From assembly GCA_000435635.1 (NCBI GenBank), contig FR882144.1, forward strand, positions 26,177 through 32,193: 6,017 nt of DNA. The letters run 5' to 3'. The notes under the pieces are model-generated. The model was not told where the DNA came from. It made no database searches and saw only the letters and a list, made by a program, of their open reading frames with translations. Shown here piece after piece: positions 1 to 5,892 of the stretch. Each line of letters begins with the position of its first letter. The first letter of the stretch is position 1. The DNA comes from Prevotella sp. CAG:1320. GTDB taxonomy: Bacteria; Bacteroidota; Bacteroidia; Bacteroidales; Bacteroidaceae. A program made the position numbers and the translations under genes.

Positions 1-464
1 TTCCCTCCCAGGCAGCTGAGCGGGAAAGCCTGCTTGGTGAGATATTGGGCAAGAAAGGAAAGGGTGTTGTCGTTGTTTCTCCTTTCTATTGTGACTATGG
101 CAGCAACGTAGAGATAGGTGACCGTTCGTTTCTCAATACGGGCTGCGTCATACTGGACGGAGCCAAGGTGACAATAGGTCACGATGTGTTCGTGGCCCCC
201 AACTGTGGTTTCTATACGGCAGGACATCCCTTGGATATCGTCAGGCGCAATAAAGGACTGGAATACGCACGCCCCATCACCATTGGCGACAATGTGTGGA
301 TAGGGGGCAATGTGGCGATATTGCCTGGTGTTACCATCGGTGAAGGAGCCGTGATAGGCGCGGGTAGCGTAGTGACCAAGGACATACCGCCCTACGCCTT
401 GGCCTACGGCAATCCTTGTAGGGTGATCAGGAGAATTAATCAGGAAGAAACCAATGATGACTAG
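1..464 (+). CDS. Hexapeptide-repeat O-acetyltransferase, maltose/galactoside acetyltransferase type (5' partial)
   Basis: The reading frame is open from the window edge (first full codon at 3-5) to TAG at 462-464, giving 153 visible residues. The family is usually about 180-200 residues, so roughly 30-45 N-terminal residues lie outside. The visible start (PSQAAERESLLGEIL) matches the end of the helical N-terminal Mac domain. It is followed by left-handed beta-helix hexapeptide repeats (VEIGDRS, VTIGHDV, ITIGDNVWIGG, VTIGEGAVIGAGSVV) and a closing NPCRVIR segment. The motif YTAGHPLD contains the expected catalytic histidine, codon 225-227. Family members move acetyl from acetyl-CoA to a sugar hydroxyl in the cytoplasm. 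The exact acceptor (maltose, glucose, galactoside or a polysaccharide precursor) cannot be read from sequence. The end overlaps the MFS gene by 11 nt, so the two are probably translated together and the acetyltransferase may act on what that permease handles (inference). Confidence 0.9.
   Translation, partial: PSQAAERESLLGEILGKKGKGVVVVSPFYCDYGSNVEIGDRSFLNTGCVILDGAKVTIGHDVFVAPNCGFYTAGHPLDIVRRNKGLEYARPITIGDNVWIGGNVAILPGVTIGEGAVIGAGSVVTKDIPPYALAYGNPCRVIRRINQEETNDD
442..447 (+). promoter_or_regulatory. Ribosome-binding site of the MFS gene
   Basis: AGGAAG lies 6 nt before the ATG at 454, inside the last codons of the acetyltransferase gene. It supports 454 (or the adjacent ATG at 457) as the start. 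Most other starts in this window lack such a site. Confidence 0.55.
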
Positions 465-1656
465 ACAGCAAGCCTTGCGCCGTTTCCGTGTGGCCGTGAG
501 TTTATTTTTCTTCATCCAGGGATTGGTGTTTGCCGCTTGGGCAAATCGTATTGCCGACATCAAGCGTGCCCTTTCCCTCACTGATGCCCAGTTGGGGAAT
601 GTGCTGTTCTCTATTCCTATAGGCCAGGTATGCGCCATGGGACTTTCCGCGTGGCTTGTCAATCGCTATGGCAGTAGGCGCATGATCATGCTGGCGGGAT
701 TCTTTTATCCTTGCTGCCTTTTGCCCATGGGCTTTTCCGAGAGCCCTTACGCTCTCTCTATAGCTCTTTTCTTTTTTGGCATGGCGGCTAATCTCTTCAA
801 CATAGCGGCCAATACCCAGGCCATTGGCGTAGAGCACCACTATGGCAAGAGCATCATGGCCTCCTTCCATGGCCTTTGGAGTATGGGCGCTTTCTCTAGC
901 GGTGCTATCAGTATGTTGTTTATCGCTATGGGCATGCCTACACGTTGGCATTTCACGATTATCTTCGCTTGCGCCTGCCTGCTTACGTTCTTGGTGCATG
1001 GCCAATTGCTTAGGTCTGACCTGCGCTCCTTGCCTTCCGAGAAGGGGACTCCCGCGAAACGTGTGCCTTTCTATAAGGTTTATAAGCGCGTGGACGGCAT
1101 GATTGTGCTTTTGGGTCTGATATGTTTCTGCGCCATGCTATGCGAGGGGTGCATGTATGACTGGAGTGGAGTCTACTTCATGCAAGTGGTGGAGGCCCCT
1201 CAAGAGCTTGTGCAGTTGGGTTACGTGGTCTGCATGTGCACCATGACCTTGGGTCGTTTCATTACCGATCGTTTTGTGATGCGCTATGGTCCTTCTAGGA
1301 TTATCCGTGTCTGTGGCTTGCTCATCGCCACTGGGCTGTTGCTCGCCGTGGCTTTGCCCACTGTCTTTTGGGCTACGTTGGGTTTCTTGCTCGTGGGCTT
1401 TGGCATCTCTTCCACGGTGCCTATTTGTTACAGCTTGGCGGGAAATACCCGCACCATGAATTCTGGCACGGCCGTAGCCGCGGTTACTTCCATCAGTTAT
1501 CTGGGTTTCTTGATAGGCCCTCCCATGATAGGGCATGTGGCTCACGCCATTTCCCTTCATTATACTTTTGCCCTGATAGCCTGCGTGGGTTTGCTCATTT
1601 CCTTGGGCGCGTCGCTTTTGTCCGCTCGCTCCCACGCCAAGCCTGCGCATGCCTAG
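454..1656 (+). CDS. MFS transporter, YbjJ-like
   Basis: A 400-residue integral membrane protein, about the length of E. coli YbjJ (about 400 residues) and of a 12-helix major facilitator. The hydrophobic pattern fits twelve helices with a central cytoplasmic loop around residues 185-212. The helix 2-3 loop carries the MFS motif A-like sequence LVNRYGSRR (residues 68-76). Other YbjJ-like marks are GLSAWLV, FHGLWSMGAFSSG, the acidic CEGCMYDWSG stretch in the second half, and SYLGFLIGPPMIGH near the C terminus. It should sit in the inner membrane and move a small solute. The substrate of YbjJ-type permeases is not established and I do not infer one. The ATG at 454 overlaps the acetyltransferase end (454-464). 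A second ATG at 457 could be used instead. The family assignment is firm; the subgroup is from remembered similarity only. Confidence 0.9.
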   Translation: MMTRQQALRRFRVAVSLFFFIQGLVFAAWANRIADIKRALSLTDAQLGNVLFSIPIGQVCAMGLSAWLVNRYGSRRMIMLAGFFYPCCLLPMGFSESPYALSIALFFFGMAANLFNIAANTQAIGVEHHYGKSIMASFHGLWSMGAFSSGAISMLFIAMGMPTRWHFTIIFACACLLTFLVHGQLLRSDLRSLPSEKGTPAKRVPFYKVYKRVDGMIVLLGLICFCAMLCEGCMYDWSGVYFMQVVEAPQELVQLGYVVCMCTMTLGRFITDRFVMRYGPSRIIRVCGLLIATGLLLAVALPTVFWATLGFLLVGFGISSTVPICYSLAGNTRTMNSGTAVAAVTSISYLGFLIGPPMIGHVAHAISLHYTFALIACVGLLISLGASLLSARSHAKPAHA

Positions 1657-1703
1657 GAGTGTGCCTGGTCGTTGGGGGCGTTAAGTATTTTTAAGTGCTT
1701 TCA

Positions 1704-1719
1704 AGGCAAGTTTTTGCCT
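1704..1719 (+). repeat. Perfect hairpin ahead of the META lipoprotein
   Basis: AGGCAA and TTGCCT form a perfect 6-bp stem around a GTTT loop. No T-run follows on either strand, so it does not look like an intrinsic terminator. It lies in the 104-nt gap between the MFS stop and the lipoprotein start, and its right arm overlaps a TTTG that could be a -33 element. It may be a leader or operator hairpin, or chance. Confidence 0.35.
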
Positions 1720-1742
1720 GCGTGGGAGTTATTTTAAGTACA
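1713..1742 (+). promoter_or_regulatory. Weak candidate promoter for the META lipoprotein
   Basis: TTTG (1713-1716) is followed after 18 nt by TAAGTACA (1735-1742), which keeps only part of the Bacteroidetes -7 consensus TAnnTTTG. A second possible -7 box, TATTTTTA, lies at 1686-1693 with no clear -33 partner. The lipoprotein probably has its own promoter in this gap, but neither candidate is convincing. Confidence 0.25.
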
Positions 1743-1760
1743 GTAACAAGTAAAAAGATT

Positions 1761-2546
1761 ATGATGAAGAAAAACAAGTTCTGGATTACTGCCATCGCCG
1801 CTTGTGCGTTGACGCTCACTTCTTGCGGTGGCGCAAAGAGTGTTGTTAAGCAGATGAATGGTGAATGGAATATCGAGGAAATCAATGGCAAGCCCCTCGT
1901 CGTGACGGATGGGCAGCGTCCTTTCATAGGTTTTAACGCCCAGGAGGGTAGGGTTTATGGCTATGGAGGTTGCAATAGGCTCATGGCCGGTTATGACGCG
2001 AAGACGGGCGAACTTGATTTCAGCAAGATGGGCAGCACCATGATGGCTGGCCCCAATATGGATATGGAGCGTGACGTGTTGAACGCCTTGGGGCAAGCTC
2101 GTGGTTTTGTCATGGGCAAGGGAGGCAAGGCTTCGCTTGAGGATGCCAATGGCAAGCGGGTCGTTACTTTGAGTCGTCGCTTCGAGGCAATGGACTTCAC
2201 TGCCTTGGCGGGTGATTGGCGTATTGTGAGTGTCAATGGCAAGCCAGTCGCCAGTACGTCAGAGTCGGTGCCCATGTTGTCCTTTAATGTAAAAGACATG
2301 CGTTTGGGAGGTACCACGGGTTGCAATCGTTTGATGGGTCAGCTTGCCCAAGAGCCGGGCAATCCCCAGTCCATTAGCTTCCCGCAGACAGCTACCACCC
2401 GCATGGCTTGTCCTGATATGAGCCTGGAGCAAGATATTGTGGCTGCTTTGGAAGAGGTGCGCTCTTTCGGCAAGTTGCCCAATGGCAACGTGGCACTTTT
2501 TACCGCGGGTAGCATGATGGCTTTCGAGTTGTCCCCCATGCGTTGA
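1761..2546 (+). CDS. Lipoprotein with two META (HslJ-like) domains
   Basis: The chosen ATG at 1761 (a second ATG is at 1764) gives 261 residues. It begins with a lipoprotein signal peptide: MMKKNK, a hydrophobic core, then lipobox LTSC with the lipidated cysteine at residue 22. Longer in-frame starts upstream would bury this signal. Two META domains follow, about 30-140 and 145-260. Each opens with a W-containing strand (GEWNIEEINGKPL, GDWRIVSVNGKPV) and has a GCNRLM motif (70-75 and 187-192). Domain 2 keeps the family signature TTRMACPDM with cysteine 217. Domain 1 has STMMAGPNM, with glycine 97 at the cysteine position. The mature protein should be anchored in the outer or inner membrane facing the periplasm. 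META/HslJ proteins are linked to stress and novobiocin tolerance in E. coli, but their biochemical role is unclear. The gene converges on comF with 8 nt between stop codons. Confidence 0.88.
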   Translation: MMKKNKFWITAIAACALTLTSCGGAKSVVKQMNGEWNIEEINGKPLVVTDGQRPFIGFNAQEGRVYGYGGCNRLMAGYDAKTGELDFSKMGSTMMAGPNMDMERDVLNALGQARGFVMGKGGKASLEDANGKRVVTLSRRFEAMDFTALAGDWRIVSVNGKPVASTSESVPMLSFNVKDMRLGGTTGCNRLMGQLAQEPGNPQSISFPQTATTRMACPDMSLEQDIVAALEEVRSFGKLPNGNVALFTAGSMMAFELSPMR

Positions 2547-2554
2547 GCTATCCG

Positions 2555-3259
2555 TCAGCCCTGTGCTCGGGCTAGCGTAAAGACACTTATTCTCACGTCG
2601 GGAGCCTGCGCCAACTGCTTTCCGCAAGCGGTGAGCGTGGCTCCCGTCGTGCATACGTCATCCACTAACAGCACGTGTTTCCCCGCCACCCTTTCTGGTC
2701 TCAAGAGCTGGAAAGCGTTTTCCACGTTCTCTATACGTCCTAGTCGCTGCCGCTTGGTTTGGCTCTCCTCAAACCGCGTGCGCGCTATCGCGTCAGTCAC
2801 CATGGGTATCCCTGTTTGTTCGCGGATGCCCTTTCCTATCCATTCACTTTGGTTGTATCCTCGTTCCCTTAGTCTTTTGCGTGCCAGGGGGACAGGGATG
2901 ATGAGGTCAATCCCTTCAAAGAATCCTTCTTCCGCCATTTCCCGGGCGGCCATGATACCCAGTTGTTCGCCCAACTCTGGGTGGTCATGGTATTTCAAGT
3001 CATAAATCATGCGGGCTACTTCCGAGTGTCCTTGGTAGTGGAACAAGGCGGCAGCCTTCTCTATGGGCAACCGTAACCAGAAGAGCCGCGCCATTTCGTT
3101 TTGCGCGGGCCAGTGGGCGTAGTTGGTGCGGGGGAGATGGAAGTCGCAGGCACCGCAGATCACTTCCTCTTCGGTGGCTAAGCGGCATCCGCATACGGCG
3201 CACGCCCTAGGGGCGAGCATGCGGAGCACTTGGCTGAGGCGGCTATTCGTCCTCGGCAT
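2555..3259 (-). CDS. comF: ComF family protein (phosphoribosyltransferase fold)
   Basis: The protein is 234 residues, the normal ComF length. Near the N terminus lies a probable zinc-binding pair, C20-x2-C23 and C35-x2-C38. The C-terminal half is a type I phosphoribosyltransferase domain with the PRPP-binding motif LLVDDVCTTGATL at 197-209. The middle also carries typical ComF stretches (LKYHDHPELGEQLG, IIPVPLARKRLRERGYNQSEWI). ComF is needed for natural transformation in Bacillus and Haemophilus, where it acts in the cytoplasm on incoming single-stranded DNA. Many non-transformable bacteria also carry it, so competence is not implied. The open frame could extend to 3319, but the ATG at 3259 sits 6 nt behind GGAGG and is preferred. 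It overlaps recX by 17 nt and is the last visible gene of the prmC-recX-comF set. Confidence 0.9.
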   Translation of the reverse strand: MPRTNSRLSQVLRMLAPRACAVCGCRLATEEEVICGACDFHLPRTNYAHWPAQNEMARLFWLRLPIEKAAALFHYQGHSEVARMIYDLKYHDHPELGEQLGIMAAREMAEEGFFEGIDLIIPVPLARKRLRERGYNQSEWIGKGIREQTGIPMVTDAIARTRFEESQTKRQRLGRIENVENAFQLLRPERVAGKHVLLVDDVCTTGATLTACGKQLAQAPDVRISVFTLARAQG

Positions 3260-3737
3260 CGCAATCCTCCATGTCCAGTTCCATGCGTTCCGCGCATCGC
3301 TTGATGACGGGATAAGCATACCCCCTGCCCAAGGCCCATCTTGTCAGTTTCATCTTCCGCTCATATTCGTCGCGTCCCTTGATGGTTTTCCATTTCGCTT
3401 TCATCATGGGCAGCAATATCTCCTGGTAAGCCTCGTCTTCCACCTCGTCCAGCAAGGGCGTGGCGATGTCCCTGCCGATGCCCTTCAGCCAAAGGGCCTG
3501 TTCTATCTTGCGCCGTCCCCAGCGGTTGTATTTCATCTTGTCGTTGATAAAGAAGCGGGCGTAACGCTCGTCGTCAACGTATTTTTCTTTCACTAGATAT
3601 TCCAGGCAACGGGTTTGCGCCTCTTCAGGCAATTGCCATTTGGCCATCTTCTCTTTCATCTCGTGCGTACAGTGTTCGCCCTGCGCGCAGATGAAGGTGA
3701 GCTTTTGCAGTGCTTGCTGTTCGGTCATGGTTTTCAT
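3243..3737 (-). CDS. recX: Regulatory protein RecX
   Basis: The protein is 164 residues, within the usual 150-170 range. It shows the three-helix repeat organisation of RecX, with the characteristic LVKEKYVDDERYARFFINDK stretch (about 48-67), then the KYNRWGRRKIEQALWLKGI region. Each is a family hallmark: short [LY]-x-[DE]-[DE]-x-[RK]-[YF]-A segment, then a W/G-rich, R-K-I containing segment. RecX binds RecA filaments and limits or tunes recombination and the SOS response. The ATG at 3737 overlaps the prmC stop as ATGA (4 nt), so translation is probably coupled. An ATG at 3728 is an alternative start. No separate ribosome-binding site is visible. Unlike in many bacteria, recX is not next to recA here, which is usual in Bacteroidales. 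Confidence 0.92.
   Translation of the reverse strand: MKTMTEQQALQKLTFICAQGEHCTHEMKEKMAKWQLPEEAQTRCLEYLVKEKYVDDERYARFFINDKMKYNRWGRRKIEQALWLKGIGRDIATPLLDEVEDEAYQEILLPMMKAKWKTIKGRDEYERKMKLTRWALGRGYAYPVIKRCAERMELDMEDCDAEDE
3266..3270 (-). promoter_or_regulatory. Strong ribosome-binding site deciding the comF start
   Basis: On the minus strand GGAGG is followed by a 6-nt spacer (ATTGCG) and ATG at 3259-3257. This is the clearest Shine-Dalgarno sequence in the window. It lies within the recX coding end and favours this start over the in-frame upstream one at 3319. Confidence 0.65.
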
Positions 3738-4615
3738 GCGAAGAGTCTTTTGGGAGCCAGGGCCAGGGCTATGCGCTGCTTGCCGTAGCGGTCTGGCAGG
3801 ATTGTCACTTGCGGGAAGCCCATTTGGCGCAGCGTCTCGGTGAGCCGCTCGGCGAAAAGAGGGTTAATCTCAAATGCCAAGAGTCCCTCTTCCCGCAGTG
3901 CGCTGAGGGCATAGCGGGCTATGGCGAGATAGAACTTCAGGGGGTCTTCGTCGGGAACGAAGAGTGCCAGGTGAGGCTCATGTTCCAGTACATTGGCTTC
4001 CATCTCGGCTTGTTCCTGATAGGTGATATAGGGCGGGTTGCTCACGATGGCATCCCATTTTCCTCGGTCTGCGGGTGGGCGCAATGCGTCTTGTCGCTCC
4101 ACGGTGACGTTCGCACTGAGCTTCTCCGCGTTTTTCCGTGCCATGGCCAGCGCGCTGTCAGAGATGTCCCAGGCGGTTACTTTCGCTTGTGGATGCCGCA
4201 GGGAAAGGCTCACGGCGATGCAGCCACTGCCCGTCCCTATGTCCAGCAGGCGCGGGTTTCCCGTATCCGCCTCGCCTGCCAATTGTTTCTCTCGTTCATC
4301 CCACCAGCGTGACACGGCTTCCACCAAGTCCTCCGTCTCGGGGCGAGGTATCAATATGCCAGGAGCCACTTGAAAGATATGCCCATCGAAGTCGGCCTCC
4401 CCCAATACGTATTGCACGGGCTCTCCCTGGAGCAGCCTGCTGAAGATTTTCCGTAGTGTCTCGCTGTTATTTGCCGATAATTCATTAACTTTGCCGCACA
4501 CTATGTCGGTCAGGGTCAGCCCAAATTTCACTTCCAGCACGGTTCTCGTGATGGCTTTCGCCTCGGAAGCGTCGTAACGAGGCTCTAGGGATTGCCAAAG
4601 TTCCTGATAGTTCAT
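3734..4615 (-). CDS. prmC: Peptide chain release factor N5-glutamine methyltransferase
   Basis: This enzyme methylates the glutamine of the GGQ motif in release factors RF1 and RF2, using S-adenosylmethionine, and so improves translation termination. The 293-residue protein has the PrmC layout: an N-terminal helical domain (about 1-85) with GEPVQYVLGEADFDG, then ILIPRPETE at 87-95, SAM-binding motif I DIGTGSG at 125-131, and catalytic NPPY at 193-196. It ends with YGKQRIALA, typical of the family. I place the start at ATG 4615 (MNYQELWQ), which matches the expected N terminus. The frame is open further upstream to 4780, but that stretch is antisense to ribD and looks unrelated. It is the first gene of the minus-strand operon and diverges from ribD across 34 nt. 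Confidence 0.96.
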   Translation of the reverse strand: MNYQELWQSLEPRYDASEAKAITRTVLEVKFGLTLTDIVCGKVNELSANNSETLRKIFSRLLQGEPVQYVLGEADFDGHIFQVAPGILIPRPETEDLVEAVSRWWDEREKQLAGEADTGNPRLLDIGTGSGCIAVSLSLRHPQAKVTAWDISDSALAMARKNAEKLSANVTVERQDALRPPADRGKWDAIVSNPPYITYQEQAEMEANVLEHEPHLALFVPDEDPLKFYLAIARYALSALREEGLLAFEINPLFAERLTETLRQMGFPQVTILPDRYGKQRIALALAPKRLFA

Positions 4616-4623
4616 AGTGCGGA

Positions 4624-4631
4624 TAAGTTTT
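4624..4631 (+). promoter_or_regulatory. Candidate -7 element of ribD
   Basis: TAAGTTTT differs from TAnnTTTG only in its last base. Transcription would begin around 4638, about 12 nt before the ribD ATG. No good TTTG is found at the right distance upstream (around 4600 the sequence is GTTC), so support is weaker than for the opposite strand. Confidence 0.3.
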
Positions 4632-4638
4632 CGCGAAA
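4629..4638. promoter_or_regulatory. Palindrome in the divergent prmC/ribD gap
   Basis: TTTCGCGAAA is a perfect 10-bp palindrome near the centre of the 34-nt gap between the prmC and ribD starts. It overlaps the inner halves of the candidate -7 boxes of both promoters. It could be an operator. It could also simply follow from two facing -7 elements. Confidence 0.4.
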
Positions 4639-4665
4639 GTAGTAAAAATATGGTAACGCAACAAG
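4634..4665 (-). promoter_or_regulatory. Candidate promoter of prmC-recX-comF
   Basis: Read on the minus strand, CTTG (4665-4662) stands 20 nt before TACTTTCG (4641-4634). These match the Bacteroidetes pattern TTTG / 19-21 nt / TAnnTTTG with one mismatch in each box. Transcription would begin near 4628, giving a leader of only about 13 nt. The -33 box would lie inside the first codons of ribD. Confidence 0.4.
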
Positions 4666-5591
4666 AAAGGGACGAGTTTTTTATGCGCCGCTGCTTGCAG
4701 CTGGCTGCCCAGGGCAGGCAAAACGCCAAGCCTAATCCCATGGTGGGTGCCGTCATCGTGTCGGAAGAGGGTAATATCATAGGAGAAGGCTACCATGTGC
4801 GCTGTGGAGAGGGGCATGCCGAGGTCAACGCTTTCGCTTCGGTTCGTCCTGGGGATGAGTGCCTGTTGCCCTCCTCTACCATCTATGTTTCGCTGGAGCC
4901 TTGTGCCCACTACGGGAAAACGCCTCCCTGTGCCGACCTGATAGTGAGCAAGGGCGTGAGGAGAGTGGTATGCGGTTGCGTGGATCCTTTTGCCAAAGTG
5001 CAGGGCAGGGGTATTGAGCGCATCCGCCAGGCGGGCATCAGCGTCACCGTGGGCGTATTGCGCCAGGAGTGTGAGGAGCTGAACAAGCGTTTCTTTACCT
5101 TCCATCGTTACCGCAGGCCCTATATCATCTTGAAGTGGGCGCGCACTGCCGATGGTTTCCTGGATGACCATTTCCATCCGATCGCCTTGTCCACTGCGTT
5201 TACCAAGATGCTTTCCCACCGTCTGAGGGCGGAAAACGATGCCATCCTCGTAGGCAGCGTGACCGATGAAAGAGAGCATCCCTCTCTCACCACCCGCTAC
5301 TGGCCTGGCCCAGACCCTCAGCGCATTGTCTTGGGAAATGGGATGGATATCCATCGACTGATGGAAGAACTCTATCAGCGGCAAGTGCAATCCCTCGTCG
5401 TGGAAGGTGGCGCGAAGACCCATCAGTCGTTTATCGCCGCCGGGCTTTATGACGAAATCAGGGTGGAGACCGCCCCGTTCCTGGTGGGCGACGGCACTCC
5501 CGCTCCCCATTTGCCAGGAGGATTGCGCCTGGAAAGTCAACAACATTACGACGGAAACACCATCACCAATTATCGCAGAGATGAATACTAA
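4650..5591 (+). CDS. ribD: Riboflavin biosynthesis protein RibD (deaminase/reductase) with a shortened reductase domain
   Basis: RibD carries out two successive cytoplasmic steps of riboflavin synthesis: deamination of the diaminopyrimidine made from GTP, then NADPH-dependent reduction of the ribosyl side chain. The N-terminal deaminase domain (1-145) is complete: NPMVGAV at 29-35, zinc ligands H56 (in HAE, with catalytic E58), C85 and C94 in PCAHYGKTPPC. The reductase domain (about 155-313) has KWARTADG, HRLRAENDAILVG (190-202) and VVEGGAKT (250-257). It appears short: only 22 residues separate RIVL (225-228) from VVEGG, where related enzymes I know have about 60 or more. The usual D-[DN]-P triplet after the DAILVG segment reads E-H-P (209-211). 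Total length is 313, against 367 in E. coli. ATG 4650 is preferred over an in-frame GTG at 4617, which would overrun the divergent promoter region. Confidence 0.93.
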   Translation: MVTQQERDEFFMRRCLQLAAQGRQNAKPNPMVGAVIVSEEGNIIGEGYHVRCGEGHAEVNAFASVRPGDECLLPSSTIYVSLEPCAHYGKTPPCADLIVSKGVRRVVCGCVDPFAKVQGRGIERIRQAGISVTVGVLRQECEELNKRFFTFHRYRRPYIILKWARTADGFLDDHFHPIALSTAFTKMLSHRLRAENDAILVGSVTDEREHPSLTTRYWPGPDPQRIVLGNGMDIHRLMEELYQRQVQSLVVEGGAKTHQSFIAAGLYDEIRVETAPFLVGDGTPAPHLPGGLRLESQQHYDGNTITNYRRDEY

Positions 5592-5736
5592 CCGCTTTAC
5601 AGCCCGTTTGGAGAACAACGAAGAGCAGCGTCGCGCCGAGTTGATACAAAAGATAGAGCACGCCGTGGAGCGTATGTCGCTTCCCCAACTAGAGGCTTTG
5701 GACTACGACTTGTTTGTCAAGGGTTACATGGACTAG
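5581..5736 (+). CDS. Small hypothetical protein overlapping the ribD end
   Basis: ATG at 5581 starts a 51-residue frame that ends with TAG at 5734-5736 and overlaps the last 11 nt of ribD in another frame. The product is charged and probably helical: an acidic/basic first part (RLENNEEQRRAELIQKIEHA) and a second part, ERMSLPQLEALDYDLFVKGYMD, which reads like a short two-helix unit. It has no signal peptide, membrane segment or cysteine. I do not recognise a family. The overlap suggests translation coupled to ribD. There is no clear Shine-Dalgarno sequence. It could be a real small protein or a chance frame. The compact overlap, amphipathic pattern and lack of a better alternative favour a real gene. 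Confidence 0.65.
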   Translation: MNTNRFTARLENNEEQRRAELIQKIEHAVERMSLPQLEALDYDLFVKGYMD

Positions 5737-5822
5737 CCCTATTGTTGTCCCTCATCTTATCGCCTTTACTTCGCTTCCCGTTATTGGTTTTCCGTCAAGG
5801 GATATTATCGCGGGGGAGATAT

Positions 5823-5852
5823 ATGTAAAAGAAATCCGTTTTTTTTATATAT
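5823..5852 (+). repeat. Direct repeat, copy 1 of 2
   Basis: A 30-bp unit beginning ATGTAAAAGAAATCCG and continuing with a run of eight T and TATATAT-like sequence. It is identical to the copy at 5863-5892, with a 40-bp period. The flanking A-rich and T-rich arms (ATATGTAAAAGA / TTTTTTTTATAT) can fold into an imperfect AT-rich hairpin with loop AATCCG. Confidence 0.9.
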
Positions 5853-5862
5853 CCACCAGGAC

Positions 5863-5892
5863 ATGTAAAAGAAATCCGTTTTTTTTATATAT
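5863..5892 (+). repeat. Direct repeat, copy 2 of 2
   Basis: Identical over 30 bp to 5823-5852, separated from it by a 10-nt spacer. The sequences diverge immediately after the repeat: copy 2 runs into TTG, creating a -7 box match, whereas copy 1 runs into CCACC. Confidence 0.9.

Noticed and set aside
2557..2573. Possible terminator stem AGCCC / GGGCT at the convergent META and comF ends
   Set aside because: It is a 5-bp stem with a 7-nt loop, without a T-run on either side and inside the comF coding sequence.
3710..4312. A 200-codon plus-strand frame opposite prmC
   Set aside because: It is antisense to prmC, whose motifs are intact, and shows no protein-like features of its own.
4616..4780. 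Upstream extension of prmC to an ATG at 4780
   Set aside because: The extra 55 residues are antisense to the conserved RibD deaminase domain, and the ATG at 4615 gives the usual PrmC N terminus.
4485..5618. A long minus-strand frame (377 codons) antisense to ribD
   Set aside because: It lies opposite a clearly conserved gene and its product resembles no known family. Long antisense frames are common in GC-balanced coding DNA.
5776..5802. Possible terminator after the 51-aa ORF (TCCC ... GGGA)
   Set aside because: The stem is only 4 bp with a long loop and no T-run follows.
5823..5892. CRISPR-like array
   Set aside because: There are only two copies with a 10-nt spacer, and the unit is AT-rich low complexity. 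Spacers in CRISPR arrays are about 30 nt.
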